DNA of 64,000 nucleotides from Sclerurus mexicanus (Eukaryota; Chordata; Aves; Passeriformes; Furnariidae). This document shows positions 14,241-28,392 of the stretch, one piece after another. How positions within the stretch are numbered: the first letter of the stretch is position 1; each line of letters opens with the position of its first letter. Below the pieces are notes generated by a model that had not been told where the DNA came from, ran no database searches, and saw only the letters and a list, made by a program, of their open reading frames with translations. The translations under genes and the position numbers were made by a program. The stretch spans positions 1,412,764-1,476,763 of the forward strand of contig VWZF01002534.1 of the NCBI GenBank assembly GCA_013396755.1, in the 5' to 3' direction.

Positions 14241-14336
14241 GTGGCACTCAGTGTTGTGGTTTAGTTGACATGGTGGTTTGGTCTGAGGTCAGACTCAATG
14301 ATCTTGGAGGTCTTTTCCAGCCTTAATGATTCTATA
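14241..14336 (+). mobile_element. Short CR1 3'-end fragment
   Basis: Contains the CR1 words 'gtggcactcagtgttgtggt', 'gtcagactcaatgatcttgg', 'aggtcttttccagccttaat' and the terminal 'gattctat'. It is of the same subfamily type as the fragments at 8490 and 61726. Confidence 0.87.
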
Positions 14337-15487
14337 TTTCTCTCAAAATTAAGGACTAAGTAGGAAAGCAGACAGGTTTGATTATCATCACCAAACTGGA
14401 CCATGACCAAACCCACAGGATCTTCCACAGCAAATCTGTTTCCTCTCTACTTTTGACTCACGTATTTGGGCTTCACTAAAGAAATACATTTTCCCCTCCA
14501 GCACTTGCAGAGCTGGGATTTCTCAAGGAGCAATGGATGGCAGGAGCCACGTGAGCTCTTCTGGGGCTCAGGCAACCTGGCCTCCTGAAATGAAGAAGTT
14601 GCCTCTTTCATCCAAGTGTCACAAACAGTTCTAAAGAGCCTGAAAGAAGAATTTAGCTGACAATGTAACTGCAGGAGCCTTTTTTTCCTCCCCCCAACAG
14701 CCTGACTTTGGATCCCAGCTGTGTTTACTGCTATGGCAGAAAGCATTCTTTGACTTGTAAGCTGATTAAATTTGACCTAAAAGTCAGAGAAAAATGAATG
14801 TAGCACTCTGCTAATCCAATTTTTTTTGCTAACCATACAGCATTTTATAAACAGCCTAAGACAGAGCAAGTGGAAGAAGTGGGAATAGCTTAATAAAATA
14901 TCACAGCTTGCATTTGCTGCATGCTAAATCTAGAGAAATGCTATCAAAACTGCTCCTCCAAACTCACAATGGGATCAAACCACAGCACATTTCAGAGCTG
15001 CCTCCCAGGATTTGCAGATATCACCAAAGGAAAATACTGAAAGGCAAAATTAGCCATTTGGAGATAGAGGTGGCTCCTCTGCCAGCAAACCTCACCCAAC
15101 CCCACAAACGCACCTTTCTCCCCCTTGGCCCCCTTTATTAGGATATATTAGCCCTTTGTATGAGCAGAAAATGCTGTCCTGCCCTGTGGGGATGGGGCCG
15201 AAATACTTAACTCTGCCTTTTGAAGCACTGATAGCAAGGGCCAGGCTGAATTCCAAGCACTACTGACAAAACTCAGTAGGATTTTGGGGATTACAAATGA
15301 TTTTTTCAAGCTAAAGGTGTTACTCAAGCTGGAAATTGCACCTTCCCACAACGGGCCACCTTCAGGTGACCCCTCTGGATAATTCCCACGCAGTGAGATA
15401 GGATTTTGCCTGAGCCACTGGTGAAGCAGAAGTTCATTTCACCACAAAGTCAGGAAGTCTCTAAAGGGATTCACCAACAGTTAAATG
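14337..15487. other. Intergenic, no gene seen
   Basis: Unique sequence between two CR1 fragments. No coding, RNA or structural element is recognised. Confidence 0.55.
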
Positions 15488-15635
15488 GATAGAATAATAG
15501 ACAATGGGATAGAATAATAGGTTATCATGGAATATCCTGGGCTGGAAGGGGCTCCAAGGACCATCCAGTGCAGCCCCTGGCCCCTCCCAGACACCCCAAC
15601 AAGCCCACCCTGTCCCTGAGAGCACTGTCCAAACA
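15488..15635 (-). mobile_element. CR1 3'-end fragment with duplicated tail
   Basis: On the plus strand the block 'tcatggaatatcctgggctgg' then 'aaggggctccaaggaccatc', 'cccctggcccctcccagac', 'accccaacaagcccaccctg' and 'gagagcactgtccaaacacc' reads as the reverse complement of a CR1 3' end. Its tail side shows ggatagaataatag twice with a period of 20 bp, resembling an expanded terminal microsatellite. Confidence 0.82.
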
Positions 15636-17850
15636 CCTGGTTATAATTCCCCCCCTTTCCCACTGTGACACCAAAGATGTCTATTCAAACTGCTGCAAAA
15701 ACCATTAACACAGGTAGAGAATTTACCAAACAAATACCCAAGAAAATAGCTTTAAAATAGGCCAAGACATCGTGCAGCGACCTTGAAGAGGGAAAAGCCT
15801 GTGTTTCATTGGAATAATAATCAAACACTATTGGCTGCCAAGCAAATAGTCAGCCAAAAGAAAATAAACTTTACTGTGTCAGTCCTTCTGTCAATCCATC
15901 TGTCCCCTCCTTTCACTCCCCTTCCCAGCCTCATCCCTCAAGTGCCCTTGAGCAACAGTGGTTCCCTGGGCTTGCAAAAAGAAAATGTTTCAAAACAGTC
16001 AATGTCTTCATTTCTAGGGTTATTCTTGTGTGTTTCAGAACCCAAAGAATGCCTACAAGTAGAACTTGTGTTGATAAACATTCAAATAGCAGCGTAAGTG
16101 GGGAAAGTTTCTCTCCTGGTGGCCACACAGACTGAAGGGTGTCTGCATGGACTTGAATCTGCAAATCCAGACCGGCCACAATGCACCTTCTCCTGCCATT
16201 CCACACCCCCTGCTTTGGTCCCATAATCCAATTTAAACTCGAGACTTTACATCGAAAAGTGTTATTCCTTTAGACTCCTTCCTGCAGTCTTACTTTCCTC
16301 ATTATGAAAGGTTTACTTATCATCCTAAGTTCCCTGTCTAGATTTGTTCTCGCTTCTGAAAAGCCTAAATCACAGGAAAAGAAACAGACAAACCCACAAG
16401 GCTGCATAGGAATAAAAAATCCATGACTGATTGTTGTGAAGGCTTTAGAGGCAAACTGGAGCTGTTTATTTCTTCAAAGTTCAGTCATTCTGAAATATTA
16501 TCTATTATTACATCTGTTGAGAAAAATCAGCCATACATTCCACAGAGTACTGTGTTTTTTTGACATTTATTTCCATTCTGTTTCAGAACAAAGTGAACAT
16601 TTGGATGTTCTTCACAGACTAAAAACTCTGTATTGTTTAATGCAGAGAATGATCAAAATACTAAAGGTCAAATTAATTATGACATGTCTTACTCAGCATG
16701 CAATTATTAACTATTGCAATTATCATGATTACAATAATTATTGTGCTTATTGCATAATTACATCTAGAATCTGAACAGAAAAGGCATTAAAGATTATGAG
16801 AACTAAGTAAAAAAGCCTAAATGATGTGTTTCAATAAGCCCCTATCCAAAACACTGCCAGAATTAACACATCCCATGAAATACTTTAATCCTGACATGTT
16901 GGAAAATTTATGATGGCTAAAAACCAGATTCAGTTATGGCTTGTGTATTGTTCAATGCACAGGAGAAAAACCCCATTGACGTTTTCCAGTGAGATAAAAG
17001 GCCCAAATACTGCAATGAGGTGACACCCAGGGAAGGGCTCAGTGCCTGTCCCTGTTCCAGCTGGGCCATCCCTGCTCCCACCCAAACCCTTCCCGCCTCC
17101 CTGCACATGAAGGTCAAAGGCAGGTGACATCTCTAAGAGGTGAATCACCCCCAGCCCAGCTCTGTGTGCAAAACTGGGGTGGGGAACAAACCCCTGCTCA
17201 CAATGACAGCAAGAAAACAAGGCAGGGAAGAAAGGAGAGCAATTTGTACCAGCAGGAACTTCCCTCCTAATGAAGTGTCTGTGCATTTCCCACGGAACTC
17301 ACTCCTACCTGCACTGCTCAGGTCAGGGGAAATTACAACTTACTGCCAGGGCTTCTACTCCTCTGCCTCGTGGCAATTAGGCTTTACTCAAGTTAAAGAT
17401 CATTTTTCTTTCTAGTTCCCGGGAAGAAAGGAAGGAAATGCTGCCAATCTCCCCACGGAGCTTCCAAACTGCATTTGAGAAAAGCCAAGCTGAGAAAGTC
17501 CCAATTTAATCGGCTGCAGGACTCATTTGAAGCCAATCTCGCCCTCTCCAGTTTCCTTCACTTTTTCTAACAGGCACCCAGCTATGAAAGCCCCAAATTG
17601 AGAATAATGAACCCAATGGCCTTTGTTGTGTGAGTCAGCTGAAGTCTCTCAGCACAGCTGCCCTGATCCTATTAAACCTCGGGTGTGTCCTGCCCTACTC
17701 CACAGGTATGGAGTTGTGCCATCCAAAGGGGTGGGATGCAGAGGGATTCAATCAAAAATATAAGAGAAACCAGGGTGGTATTGACTCTTCCTTTGAAGGA
17801 GATTGTCTCCCTTGACAGAACTATTGGCACTAAATAAGCCCAATCTTCTT
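15636..17850. other. Intergenic, no gene seen; AT-rich patch
   Basis: No gene is recognised. The interval 16650-16775 is strongly AT-rich and packed with homeodomain-like AATTA/TAATT words; it is reported among the findings. The 17.0-17.3 kb part is GC-richer with only chance open frames. Confidence 0.55.
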
Positions 17851-17945
17851 ATCACAGAATGGCTGGGGTTGGAAGGGACCTTGAAGATCATTAATTCCCA
17901 CCCCCTGCCATGGGCAGGGACACCTTCCCCTTCCACTAGCCCAGT
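17851..17945 (-). mobile_element. Short CR1 3'-end fragment
   Basis: On the plus strand 'atcacagaatggctggggtt', 'ggaagggaccttgaagatca', 'ccctgccatgggcagggaca' and 'ccttccactagcccag' form the reverse complement of a well preserved CR1 terminus of about 95 bp. Confidence 0.9.
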
Positions 17946-20900
17946 TCTTTCCATCCTCACCTCTGATTTTCCATTTATTTATCAGCAGCTGGTTTAGAGA
18001 ATTAAACCATCTGTCCTTTGAAAAATGAGTATTGCTGAAAAGTAGTTTATCCTTGGCAGTAAATTCATCCAGACTGCAACTTGTCTTACCACTGCAGCTT
18101 CTACTAATCACATTACAGCTAGAATATTACATATGTCAAGAGCCTTCATAATTGCCTTTAAAAGTGAAGGATAGTTGAGATCAAAGTTGTTAGCCAGTTG
18201 AGTAATCTCGGTGTTTAGTTTTTCAAGCATCTGAAAGTGATTTCCTTGTAAGACAAGCAACAGGCAGAGGTGTTCATCAGCTTAATTATGTTATTTGAAG
18301 ATAAATACTAACGGGACTGATGCTAAACAAGAGCCTTTGTTTTCTGTTTATCCTTCACAGAAAGAAAATTCTGCGATTTAGGAAATGCAAATTCTGAAGT
18401 TGCTACTTTGTTGTGGAAAACAAATGTTATGTTTAACCCCAGGCAGGGGACTCTGCCCCATCAGGTGGGATGGGGGAATCAGATGAGTAATACTCCAGGG
18501 TTCAGATAGAGACAGTTTAACGGGTAATGCAAAAGCCAAGCAAAACAAGACATTCATTCCCCACTTCCCAAGGTCAGGCAGGTGTTGGGACAGGCACACA
18601 TGATGGTGACTCCATCCCAGCCAAATCCAGCACACCAAGCAATGGGAAGAAGAAACACTGGACTTCAAAGGGCATGGAATAAAATCCTACCTACGTAGAG
18701 AGCTCTGACTGATAAACTGAGGATCATCTGTTGTTCACCTCACTGTTATTTCCAGTTAAAACCCTTGAAGTAAGTCACTTGCCATCAGCTCCTGGGTCTG
18801 GAAAGAGGGAATAATCATGCCTTTGAAATCAGATTTGCAGGGAAGTTTAGTCAGTGTTGCTGCTGTAACTCTTATAAAGTTTACAAAAGAACCTGCAGGT
18901 GTTTGTACACATAACACTGTCTCACTGCCTTATAGTCCAACCTCCCAAAATTCTGCTTCAGGCTACCCCTGGCTCCCTAGGATGGGCTTTGACCCTCTAA
19001 ATAAACAAGGACACTGAAAGCTGCATTTTAACACTGCTGCCGTTCTGACTTCACTCCCCAAATCTTTGAGGGATTTCAAAAGGCATTAGGAGCACAGTAA
19101 TCTCCACAAATTCCTTCTGAGGTAAAAGGCTAGGATTTTCAACTGCGGGTGCCTGGTGTTATCTTCTTAAATGACTCAGGAGGTAATGAAGATGTCAGTG
19201 GGATCTTCATCACTCCTGAAGAAAGAGGCCAATTACTCCAGTGCCAGCTCATTGCACAGCTTCAGAGACCTGCCCTGGAAAATGTCAGCCCAGTCCCAGG
19301 CTCGCTGACTCACTGACAGACACCCCCAAAGCCTTGGGAGCTGCACACACGTTCCTTCCCAGGGCCTGACACAGGACAGGGACAGCCTCCTCTCCCAAGC
19401 CCTGCCAGGTGAGCAAGCTGCACCTCCTGCTGCTTCACAACAGCCCGGGTCCAGAGCAAGGTGTCCCTCTGACCCAAAGCAGGCGGTTTCAGGGAGAATC
19501 CCATTCCCTGCCTTCTGGGAGCTTCTCCCATCATTAACCTCCTTTTTGCATCAAAGCAGCCCTTCCCATTATCTTCCCAAGGTAGCACATTTCAGGCACA
19601 ATGCTTGGAGCTCCATTGTACTCTGGCCACTTTGGAGGGACTCTCAGCAAGAAAAAGTGGAATAAAAGCATCCCATTGCCTGCACACACCAGGCATAGAC
19701 ATCCCAGAAACTATAACACTATATAATACACAAAACCTCTTTTCTGCTCTGCTTCCTGTCTCCAAGGAGTAAAAGCACTGTCAGTTTTGGGGCAAAATAG
19801 CACAGGAATGAGTATTTCATGGAGTGGTCACCATTTTGCCTCAAGGAATGAATAAATAAATATCCCACACTTCTTTGAGGCAGCAAACAAAGATGGATTA
19901 TTTAAAAAAAAGGCAAAGTGAAAATCAATCTGCTGAATTAAAAATATGTTAATATTTTAATTGACATATTGCTTGTCAGTAGGGGTACAATGAAGTAATC
20001 TATCTTTTGAACACATTGCTGGCAAACTGGGCCTGTTTTTAAAGGGAGAACCTCTGTATATGGAATATGCCATCCCCTAATGATATAACTATATATAACT
20101 CCACCAGAGAGAATGGGATTTATATTCATGAGCCACAGATGGCTTCATAAGTCACCAGCAAGGGAGGCCTGAGTGAGTAATTAGGTCTCCCCTCCGGAGC
20201 AGAGAGCAATCCCAAACCTCAGTGCAGTCGGAAAATCACTTACCTAAGGAGATGCAGGTCCTCTTCTGGGCTCTGCTGGGACCTGGCATTGGGTACCACC
20301 TTCTTTCCAGCCTCTTTACTGTACCTATTTAGACTGGTAGGTTTGGGTTCAACAAAAAACTGTGCCTAGGTGTAGCAGAGAACAGACCTTTATCCTGGAG
20401 AATGTAGTAGCTGAGGGACCCAGCCAAGACCAGGAGAATCCCAAAAGGTATTTGGATTTCATAGAAGAACCCAAAAAGTAACCTGTGATTTGCATCAGAT
20501 ACTTGAAACACAGCATCACAAAAAAAACCCTGTCCAATTGAACAAAAGCCACAGAAAGGGGTTCACCACCTCCTATAATCAATAAAATCTGCTTTACCTT
20601 ATTTTTCCCTTCAGAGCAGAGGAGCTCTCCTCACTGTAAGCTCCCATCCATGTCCTAACAAAGAGGCCCTACACTGATATCACTATTTATAGGGTCACAA
20701 ATGAGGGGAGTGGGGTCAGGTGATGAATAAAGTCAGCTGGAACTGTGTAATGAACTCAGCTGGGATTATTTAATTTGGGTTTAACTGCAAATGCAGTAGT
20801 GAGGGGTTTTTTAACCCTAAAAAAACCAAAAAACAACACCCCTAAAAGTTACTGCTCCTGCAGGTTGTGGCTGGAGAGCAGCACTTGGGCAGAAGAGGGA

Positions 20901-23900
20901 GGGAAGATGTGCTTTCCTTCCCTCTGCTCTGGGCTGGAGGAAACTCTGCATCTGGGGATGCAGCTGCACCTCTTCAAAAGTCAAACAGTTCCATCTTGAT
21001 TTTCATCATCTACATTTTGTCTTCAGCCAGAAGAGTGGGAATCAGAGAAGATCCTTCAGCTCACTTGCTTTTAAAGCAGCCTTTTCATTCCCCTTTGCTA
21101 GAGGGTTGTGTTTTCCCGCCAGGATCAGCTTCTGGCTGTTTCCTTTCTCTTATAAAATCTCTAAAATGCAGGGCAGTGGAGGAATGGCAGAACATGGACT
21201 GTGCAAATCCACAAGGTGCAGCCTAAAAACACAGCATCACCTGCGTTTCGTGTTCAATACAGAGTAACATGAACCCCAGTTCCTCTGAAGGATCGGGTGG
21301 AAGATTATCCAGTGCTTCAAATCAGTGTCATTCTCCCAGTGTAAGGTGGAGGGAATTTGAGGCAGTCACTGTCTCTTTGTCTTTCACGTTGTGACCTGGG
21401 GAATTTTACCTGGCTCTGATTTTTAAATACTTCCCTTAAATCGTATAAATGGTGTCCAACACCCCAACGGGGATATGAAGGTGAAAGACTTATTAGAGGA
21501 CCTGTTTCTCTGCCTATTTATTTGCATTGGTTGAAATATCTGAAATCCTGTAAGGATGATTTGAAAATACCCCATTGCTCTCCATATAGAAATACCTAAG
21601 ATGCTGATTAACTCTAAAAATGAGATTGATACCATTTGATTTCAGTGCAACTCCCCATATTTAGAAATTACCCGCATTTGTGCATGCAAATACTCAGCCC
21701 TGTGGCTCTATTAGAAGCAAACAGGGTTTGTATATGGGAGCTGTCAGCTTATTTGATCTGTGCCTTCACTCAAATGCTCTTTGCAGGCAAGTGCAATTAC
21801 ACATGTAAAGTGCAGAGAAAAATGGATTAAACAGGTTTGGAACCTCTCAAAAAAAAAAAAAATCACCCTGTGTATATTTTAAACTAGCCCCTTCAGAACA
21901 GCTCAAATAAATTCTGCTCAAAGGTATTACACCTGCCAAGCCTCCTCTCCAAAATTACCCAGGAGGAGGGAATATGGGGTGTTGTATGTACAGTTCTGGG
22001 AGCTGTAACACTTGAGAGATTTGAAAACAACACTGCTCTGCTCTATTAAATAATGCTACTGACTCCACTGGAGATTTACTCTGGATTAATTCCAGCTCAC
22101 GACTTAAGATAACCTATGTGATATTTTGGGGGCTCTTATCCTAAACTCTGCATTTAGGTGTGACCACATTTGTGTGACCACGTGACTTGTTGCTTTCCTG
22201 CATCATGCTTTTCCCAAATATTGCTGTCATTCCAGCTCTTATCACTGAGCCAGGAATGCATTTTACAGCTGCTGGAGCAGCCACTTGTCCAGATAAATGT
22301 GATGCTTTCCTCTTGATAAATCTAGCTATTGCCTTCTGTTTGTAATAAAATTAACTCAGCTTCCCCAAACTGATGATCCTACTCCACAGCCCAGTTTTTT
22401 CCTTTAATTTTACATTGCCTTAAGGCTGTTTTGTTATACAATGAACCCTTTAATATATTTTATGCTTCATGTTCTGAGTCACTGAACCAAAAGCCTTTGA
22501 TAAATTACTATTCTATGACACTTTGACTTCAATTTTTTTGTAAGTAAACACTTCTGATTTGTTTCATATAATACATTATACAGTTCTTGCTGTACTAAGA
22601 AGCTTAAGTAATTCAGGAAAGCTTTGGTTGTGTTGGACAAAGGAGGAATTGTGATGGAGAACAGAGCTCCAACAGCTGGAGGGGCACAGGCGACGACCTG
22701 TGCGAGTCCCCAGCACGTAATTTGGCTGGGCAAACGAACCTGCTCTTTGAAATCCTGGATTGGAAATTCCCTCAGCGATACTTAGAATTTTTTGTCGTCC
22801 TTTACAGTGTCGGCATGTTCTCCAGCATTAATGAAAACCATTTATTTGGGCCATCATTGGCATTTCAAAATGCCCTGAAACAATTGTCTGTTGGCCTCTA
22901 GAAATGGATCTGAGAATTGAACTCCTGAATTAGATTACGTTGAGTCACGTCATGTCTCTCTTCGTGGACCTGGTTATTAGGATTGTAGAGGCTTAACTGG
23001 GTGAGAAACAGCTCAGCTGCAAACATCTGTCACCTTAGCTCCCAGATGAGCCACTTGCCTATATAACCCATTTAAAAAATCACTGAGACCACGTTAGTGG
23101 TACAAAAGAGACCTCGAGCTAGGGTACATATTCAGTATAAAATCCCACAGAACAACCCAAAAGTGCAACTTAATTTTTTCACTAACAGCCTTTTACTACC
23201 CAAGCAGCAATCCTGAGTGAATCGACTTGGTGGGCAACATATAATTTGTTTTTCATGAGTATGAATGTCCACAGGTTATGCTCATGGTGCACCATGAACA
23301 CCATGTTTTGAAGAGGATCATGCTGACCAGGAGGGCCAGATTTTCTGTTTCGAAAGACATTTGGAGGTGGAACTGTGCCATTCTGTGTCTTTTCTGACTG
23401 AGATTTGAGTCCTCCTCATCACAAGCCCTGTGAGGTCACAGTGCACGACTGAGCAGAGCCCAAGCAGGAGGGGTCCTAAATTAACTGCTCCTTTAATTAA
23501 AACTGGAGCTGCACGCTGTTCCCTGCTTTATTTGTTAATAAACCCCGTTGCAATAAAAGATTTTTATTTGTTAATAAACCAGTTTGCAATAAAAGGCTGC
23601 ATCTGATCTTGCACAGCATGTGGTGACAAGTACAGGAGGAACTATTTGTTTTTACAAGTGTAGCGTTCTCCTCTCATTTCTGTGCTTTTTCTAGGCTTCC
23701 CTTGACTGAAGGTTTTCCATTTCCAAGTGACTCACAAGACTTTGACTTAGAAAGGGTTAAAGTTGCCTGGAAGGTGCCAGGCAGGTTCAGCAAACACATC
23801 TCCGTGCTGTCCTATCTTTATTTTGTAGTCGGTACAAGTCTGGGCAATGCAACTGGCTTTGCCCCAAGAGCAATCAAACACGCCAGCTACACAGACACGA

Positions 23901-26900
23901 ATGTCTTCTCATTTTTCACATATTCTTTTTTTTTTTTTTTTAAATAAGTTCAAGAAGTGGTCTGTGGGATTGTTTCTGTTCTGTCCTGTGGCACGTGGCA
24001 ACATCAGTGAGCGTTACTGGTACCGCAGAGACGAAGGGAATTTGTTCCTGGGTAATCCTTACATTAACGCTCAAAAAAAGAGGAGCACTAAGGGGGACAA
24101 AAAAGGGACTTGGAGTAGTCCTTACTCTTTGAAGGAGAAAACAATCTTAAGCAGGTATCTGTGAGTTCAAGGACAATGTCGTTTGGTCTCTATAAATTCT
24201 GTCAGAACCCTTTTTTAATGAAAAATGAAATGTTTGTTGCTTGTCTTTTTGCAACGCCCTACAGAGACTGCCCATCCCAACTGCAGTGGAAGTGACTGGA
24301 AGTCAGGCTGGAAAAGGATTAATCAAAGCCAATATTGAGCAGGGTGAGGGCTGAGGGAACATATGGAGAGTGTGTGGGGTGTGTTGGCTGCAGCTTTTGA
24401 TCCCCTCGTGGCATCGAGTTTGGGTGTTCCTAGCAAGGAGAGCAACATTTGTACCAATCCAAACAAAAAATGCATTAGTGCCACGAGAGGAGAATTACCA
24501 GCTCGTGCACCGGTAGTTATGCAGCTAATGACCTGAAGAGGGGCGTGTAATTAAAGCCTTCCCTCAGCAGCTCCATGAACTCTAATGCACTCCCTGGCTC
24601 TTCATTTCTGTCCTATTCATTAAAACTGTACAGATCATTAACTCATTAACAACTGCAGAATGCAAATGTAATGAAGGAGAGGGAATTTCATGTCTCCTTG
24701 CGTGTGAAGTATGTTCCAAAGCTGGGGTGATAATTTTTCACAACTGCTATTAGAGCGGTTCTGTCAATGAAAGATGATCTTTTTTTAAAAAAAATCAAAA
24801 TATTAAAGCCAACAAGAATGAATAGTTCGCAGTTAAATAGCCAGCCCAGCCACCAGACGAGGCAGGGAATGAACTGCTGTTCCAAAAGGCACAGCTCTGT
24901 TGTTCTCTCCACTTTCTTGAGCCAAAGGGCTGTTTCTAAAGCTACTGATCTTGCATTTTATTTTTTTCCTATGGTAGTATGGGCAAAACTCTGCAAAAAA
25001 ATCTTCCCTGAGATTATCCCACTATCCTGGCTGGGGCTGGATGGGCTTTGGGGTGCCTCCCAAACAAAGCCCTTGTACGATTCTGTCATTTCCAGTGGGG
25101 AGCACTGGCTTCCACACTGTGCCCCAGAGTTGTGGGCTCAGTCCTTGCCATGCCACGCTGGTCCTGGGCATCCCCACCCGAGCTGCTCAGGGCCACGATT
25201 TCACCACGGCTCCACTCCCCCCGTCCTGCTTTCAGGAGAAACACCGCTCTGAATGGGAGCTTTTTGTCTTTTTTTTGGTGCTCTATAATTTCTCTATACC
25301 ACAAACTCCCCTCTTTAAAAGGAGAACAGAGGCTTTTCTGTCTCTGTTCCTCCATGGCAGAAGAAGAGTAAGAGGAGGATACTCGTGGGAATAAAATGCA
25401 TTTTGCTTTAGCCAGGGTGCCAGTTCTGGGGTTCATTTAGGGGGCTGTTACTCGTAATTAAGTCATCAATGGGACAACAGTGCCCCCAGATCAGACCAGT
25501 GGCCTTTTTCTAGGCACTTCTGTTACCTTTAAGAAAGGACTACACTTTTGCAAGTATCATAGCAAAGAAGTTAATTAACAGGGCACTTAATCACATTGCT
25601 GAGCACCAATACATCAGGTAGGGATGTAATTTTCCTTAATATCCTCCAATATTTATATTTTTCAAGACTCTGTAGCAGTGTTGTTAATGGACTTGAGAAG
25701 AAGAGAGAATTTTCTTGCTGAACCGAGTCTGTGTGATTAAGTGCTCAGTCCCCGGTAACAAATGAATGCAACCACCTTTAAATCCTTTTTCCATGCAGAC
25801 AAATGAATGTATTCCTTGTGATAACATTGCTGGAAATCAGGCCAGGCCGGTGCATCTCTGTGACTGCCCCTGCATGAGTCACACTGGCAAAAAAAAGAAA
25901 TGCGGGCTGCGGTGACAAGTTGATAAACAAGTTAAAATCATACGATTTGCTCTGCGCCATGTGAACAGAGAATTCCAAAAATCACCGTGGGGAGATGCAC
26001 GGAAGGGCTAAATGGGGCTGCTGGGGATGTGGAGTCCTGCTGCCTCACCCTGCCTCCCACCCAGAGCTGCAGTGGAGAGCAAAGTCACACTGCTATTCCA
26101 GCAGCGCTGACGTTTCAATTTGATGTCAACGTTACAGCTCACCCTAATTTCAAAATCCCTTGTGCCAATAGTGCTTAAGCCTTAATTGCACATCTAATCA
26201 TTAGAATTACAGAGTGGCTCTGGTAAGTTAGAGGGGGAAATGCAATGGGCAAAGATACCCAGAGCAAATCAAACAGGAGAGACCCAGAAAAGGAGTAATT
26301 TTCTATTTGACAGAAAATGTTAAACGTGTTTTTCAACCAACCAGCACAAATGGTGAAATATGAGATCCCTGTAAACGTCACCTTTGTGCTGCCGAATGTT
26401 CTGTGCTTACAGTCACCAATTATCTGAAGTTTGTCTGCTTATCTCCACGCCCAGTGTGTCTAAAGGATGTACTGCCATGCATTCAACTCAAGCAGTGGAC
26501 TCCATTTTCTCCAGCTGGCAGTTTTGAAAGCTCCGCACACCAAAAATCCACCCCACATCAGAAAGATTCTGTGTTTGAAGGGAAAGACACGTTTTTAACT
26601 TGATAATTAAAATACCTGCCTTCAAACAGAAAATCAATCCTATCTATAGGCTCTCTGAACTCAACGTTTTGAGACTGCCAATGAACTTGCTAAATGACTT
26701 CAGTCACTGAGGAAATAAATGTTGCACAGTCTGGGAAATAAAGATGGGAAACTGGAAGCTGAGATGGCCAGGAGTGTGCAGTGTTAGTGCTGGGATGTCA
26801 GAACTGCAGTTTCTGCAGCAGTGCCTGCACCTCGAGCAGCACAACTACTCTGAGAACAGCCAAAATAAGACTTTAAACCAAATCCACAGACAACGGTGTC

Positions 26901-28236
26901 ATTCTTCCTCCATGTGTTACTGCAACACATTTATTACTGACATGTCTTTATACAGTGGAAGGCCTTTGGCTGGGAGTGCAATGTCTCACAAATGAAACTC
27001 TGATTCCATAACTCAGCTGCCAGCTCTTATCACTTTGTTAGAACTGGGCAAAAATAGCTCTCACTTCTTCAGAAAAACTTGTCCCTTTCTCACTGAAAAG
27101 CGATTTGTTCATAAAAACTTTAAAAGCTTTTTATAAAGAATCCAAAAGTATGAAACTGATCTGGAGACTGACCAAAAACAGGATGAAAAACACACTCTAA
27201 TCCCAGTTCTGACAGTGGGAATAGGTTTGCTTTTGTATCCAGCTGAATTCCACAGTCTGTGCTCAGAAAATCGATTCCAGTGCTCGTGGTTTAAGTGCCA
27301 CCAAACCCAAATTGATACTGCAGGGGAAACTGAAATGATGAATTAAGATGGGTTTGACCTTTTTGCAGTAATCAGTGGCATTATAGAGATGAGCACTTCT
27401 GAGTCACAAGCAATAACACATCGTTGTGGTGCATCTTGGCTCACCAAATCCTCCCAAGTCCGGGGTGTGAATGGCATCCAGCCCTTGCCATGAGCAGGGA
27501 ATCTTGGAGCCTCTGGTCAGACCAAACCATGCCAGCTCTTTGCTGCCAGTAATTCCCAGCTCTGTTGGCATCAGTGTCATCTTGCTGGAGCTTCTGCTTC
27601 TCTATTTCCCTGCCCTGCTGAAATCCTCCCTCTTTTGGTTCACCAGATAACATCAGACTTGCAGATCTGTTGTCCTCCACTCCAGATATAACACCAGCTG
27701 TATGATCCTCACGCCCTGGAAGACTGTTATGCTTTAAAATGATTTAAAAGAAAACATCTTCCTCCTTAAATACACCATGTGATGAGCAGAGGAAATCTCT
27801 CCTGAGCTCTCTTCTGTGTATTATCAGTAGCAAATCTGTACCTTCTTGTGCAGAAAATTACAGAAAGTATCTACTTTGCAGACTTTTAAATTAATCTGGA
27901 GACTGATACCATATTGTCTCCAAGCTTTAGTTCTTAAAAAAAAGAACCATGAAAGATGGACAGGCTGTGCTAATGATATTTGACAGTTCTTTGTCCAAGA
28001 GAACACCCTCCAACAATGTATTTCCAAAACAGCAGGAATTTTCATGGCTAACATATGTTGGAATTAAAATGACTAATGACGGGCTGTGATACAAACTGAC
28101 ATGCGTGGTGTCCTCCTTCCCCAAGTTCATTATGAGCCCACACCTCTCAAATCAAGCTCATCAGCAGCCTCCTTTTATTTTTTGGGGATATATTCTTGCT
28201 CCTGTGGGGCAGTTATGAAACCAGTGTGATTCAAAC
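17946..28236. other. Intergenic, about 10 kb, no gene seen
   Basis: The longest repeat-poor stretch of the window. No coding exon or RNA gene is recognised on either strand; the open frames (up to about 160 codons near 24.8-25.3 kb) overlap each other in several frames, as expected by chance. Visible simple structures are a 14-A run near 21849, a 16-T run at 23926-23941 and a 36-bp-period duplication at 23527-23596. Confidence 0.6.
23527..23596. repeat. 36-bp-period tandem duplication
   Basis: Two head-to-tail copies of an AT-rich unit carrying tttatttgttaataaacc followed by a gttgcaataaaag-type block. Each copy contains an AATAAA-type word twice. The copies differ by a few bases. Confidence 0.85.
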
Positions 28237-28392
28237 TGCCAGAGGGCAGGGGTGGATGGGATTTGAGGAAGAAATTCCTCCCTGGGAGGGTGGGCAGGCC
28301 CTGGCAAAGATGCCCAGAGAAGCTGTGCCTGCCCCAGCCCTGGGGGTGTCCAAGGCCAGGCTGGATGTGGCTCGGGGCAACCTGGACTAATG
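28237..28392 (+). mobile_element. CR1 internal 3'-region fragment
   Basis: Shows the CR1 blocks 'tgccagagggcaggggtgga', 'gagggtgggcaggccctgg', 'cagagaagctgtgcctgcc' and 'tccaaggccaggctggatg', ending at 'caacctggactaatga'. The terminal 80 bp and the tail are missing, so this is truncated at both ends. Confidence 0.87.
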
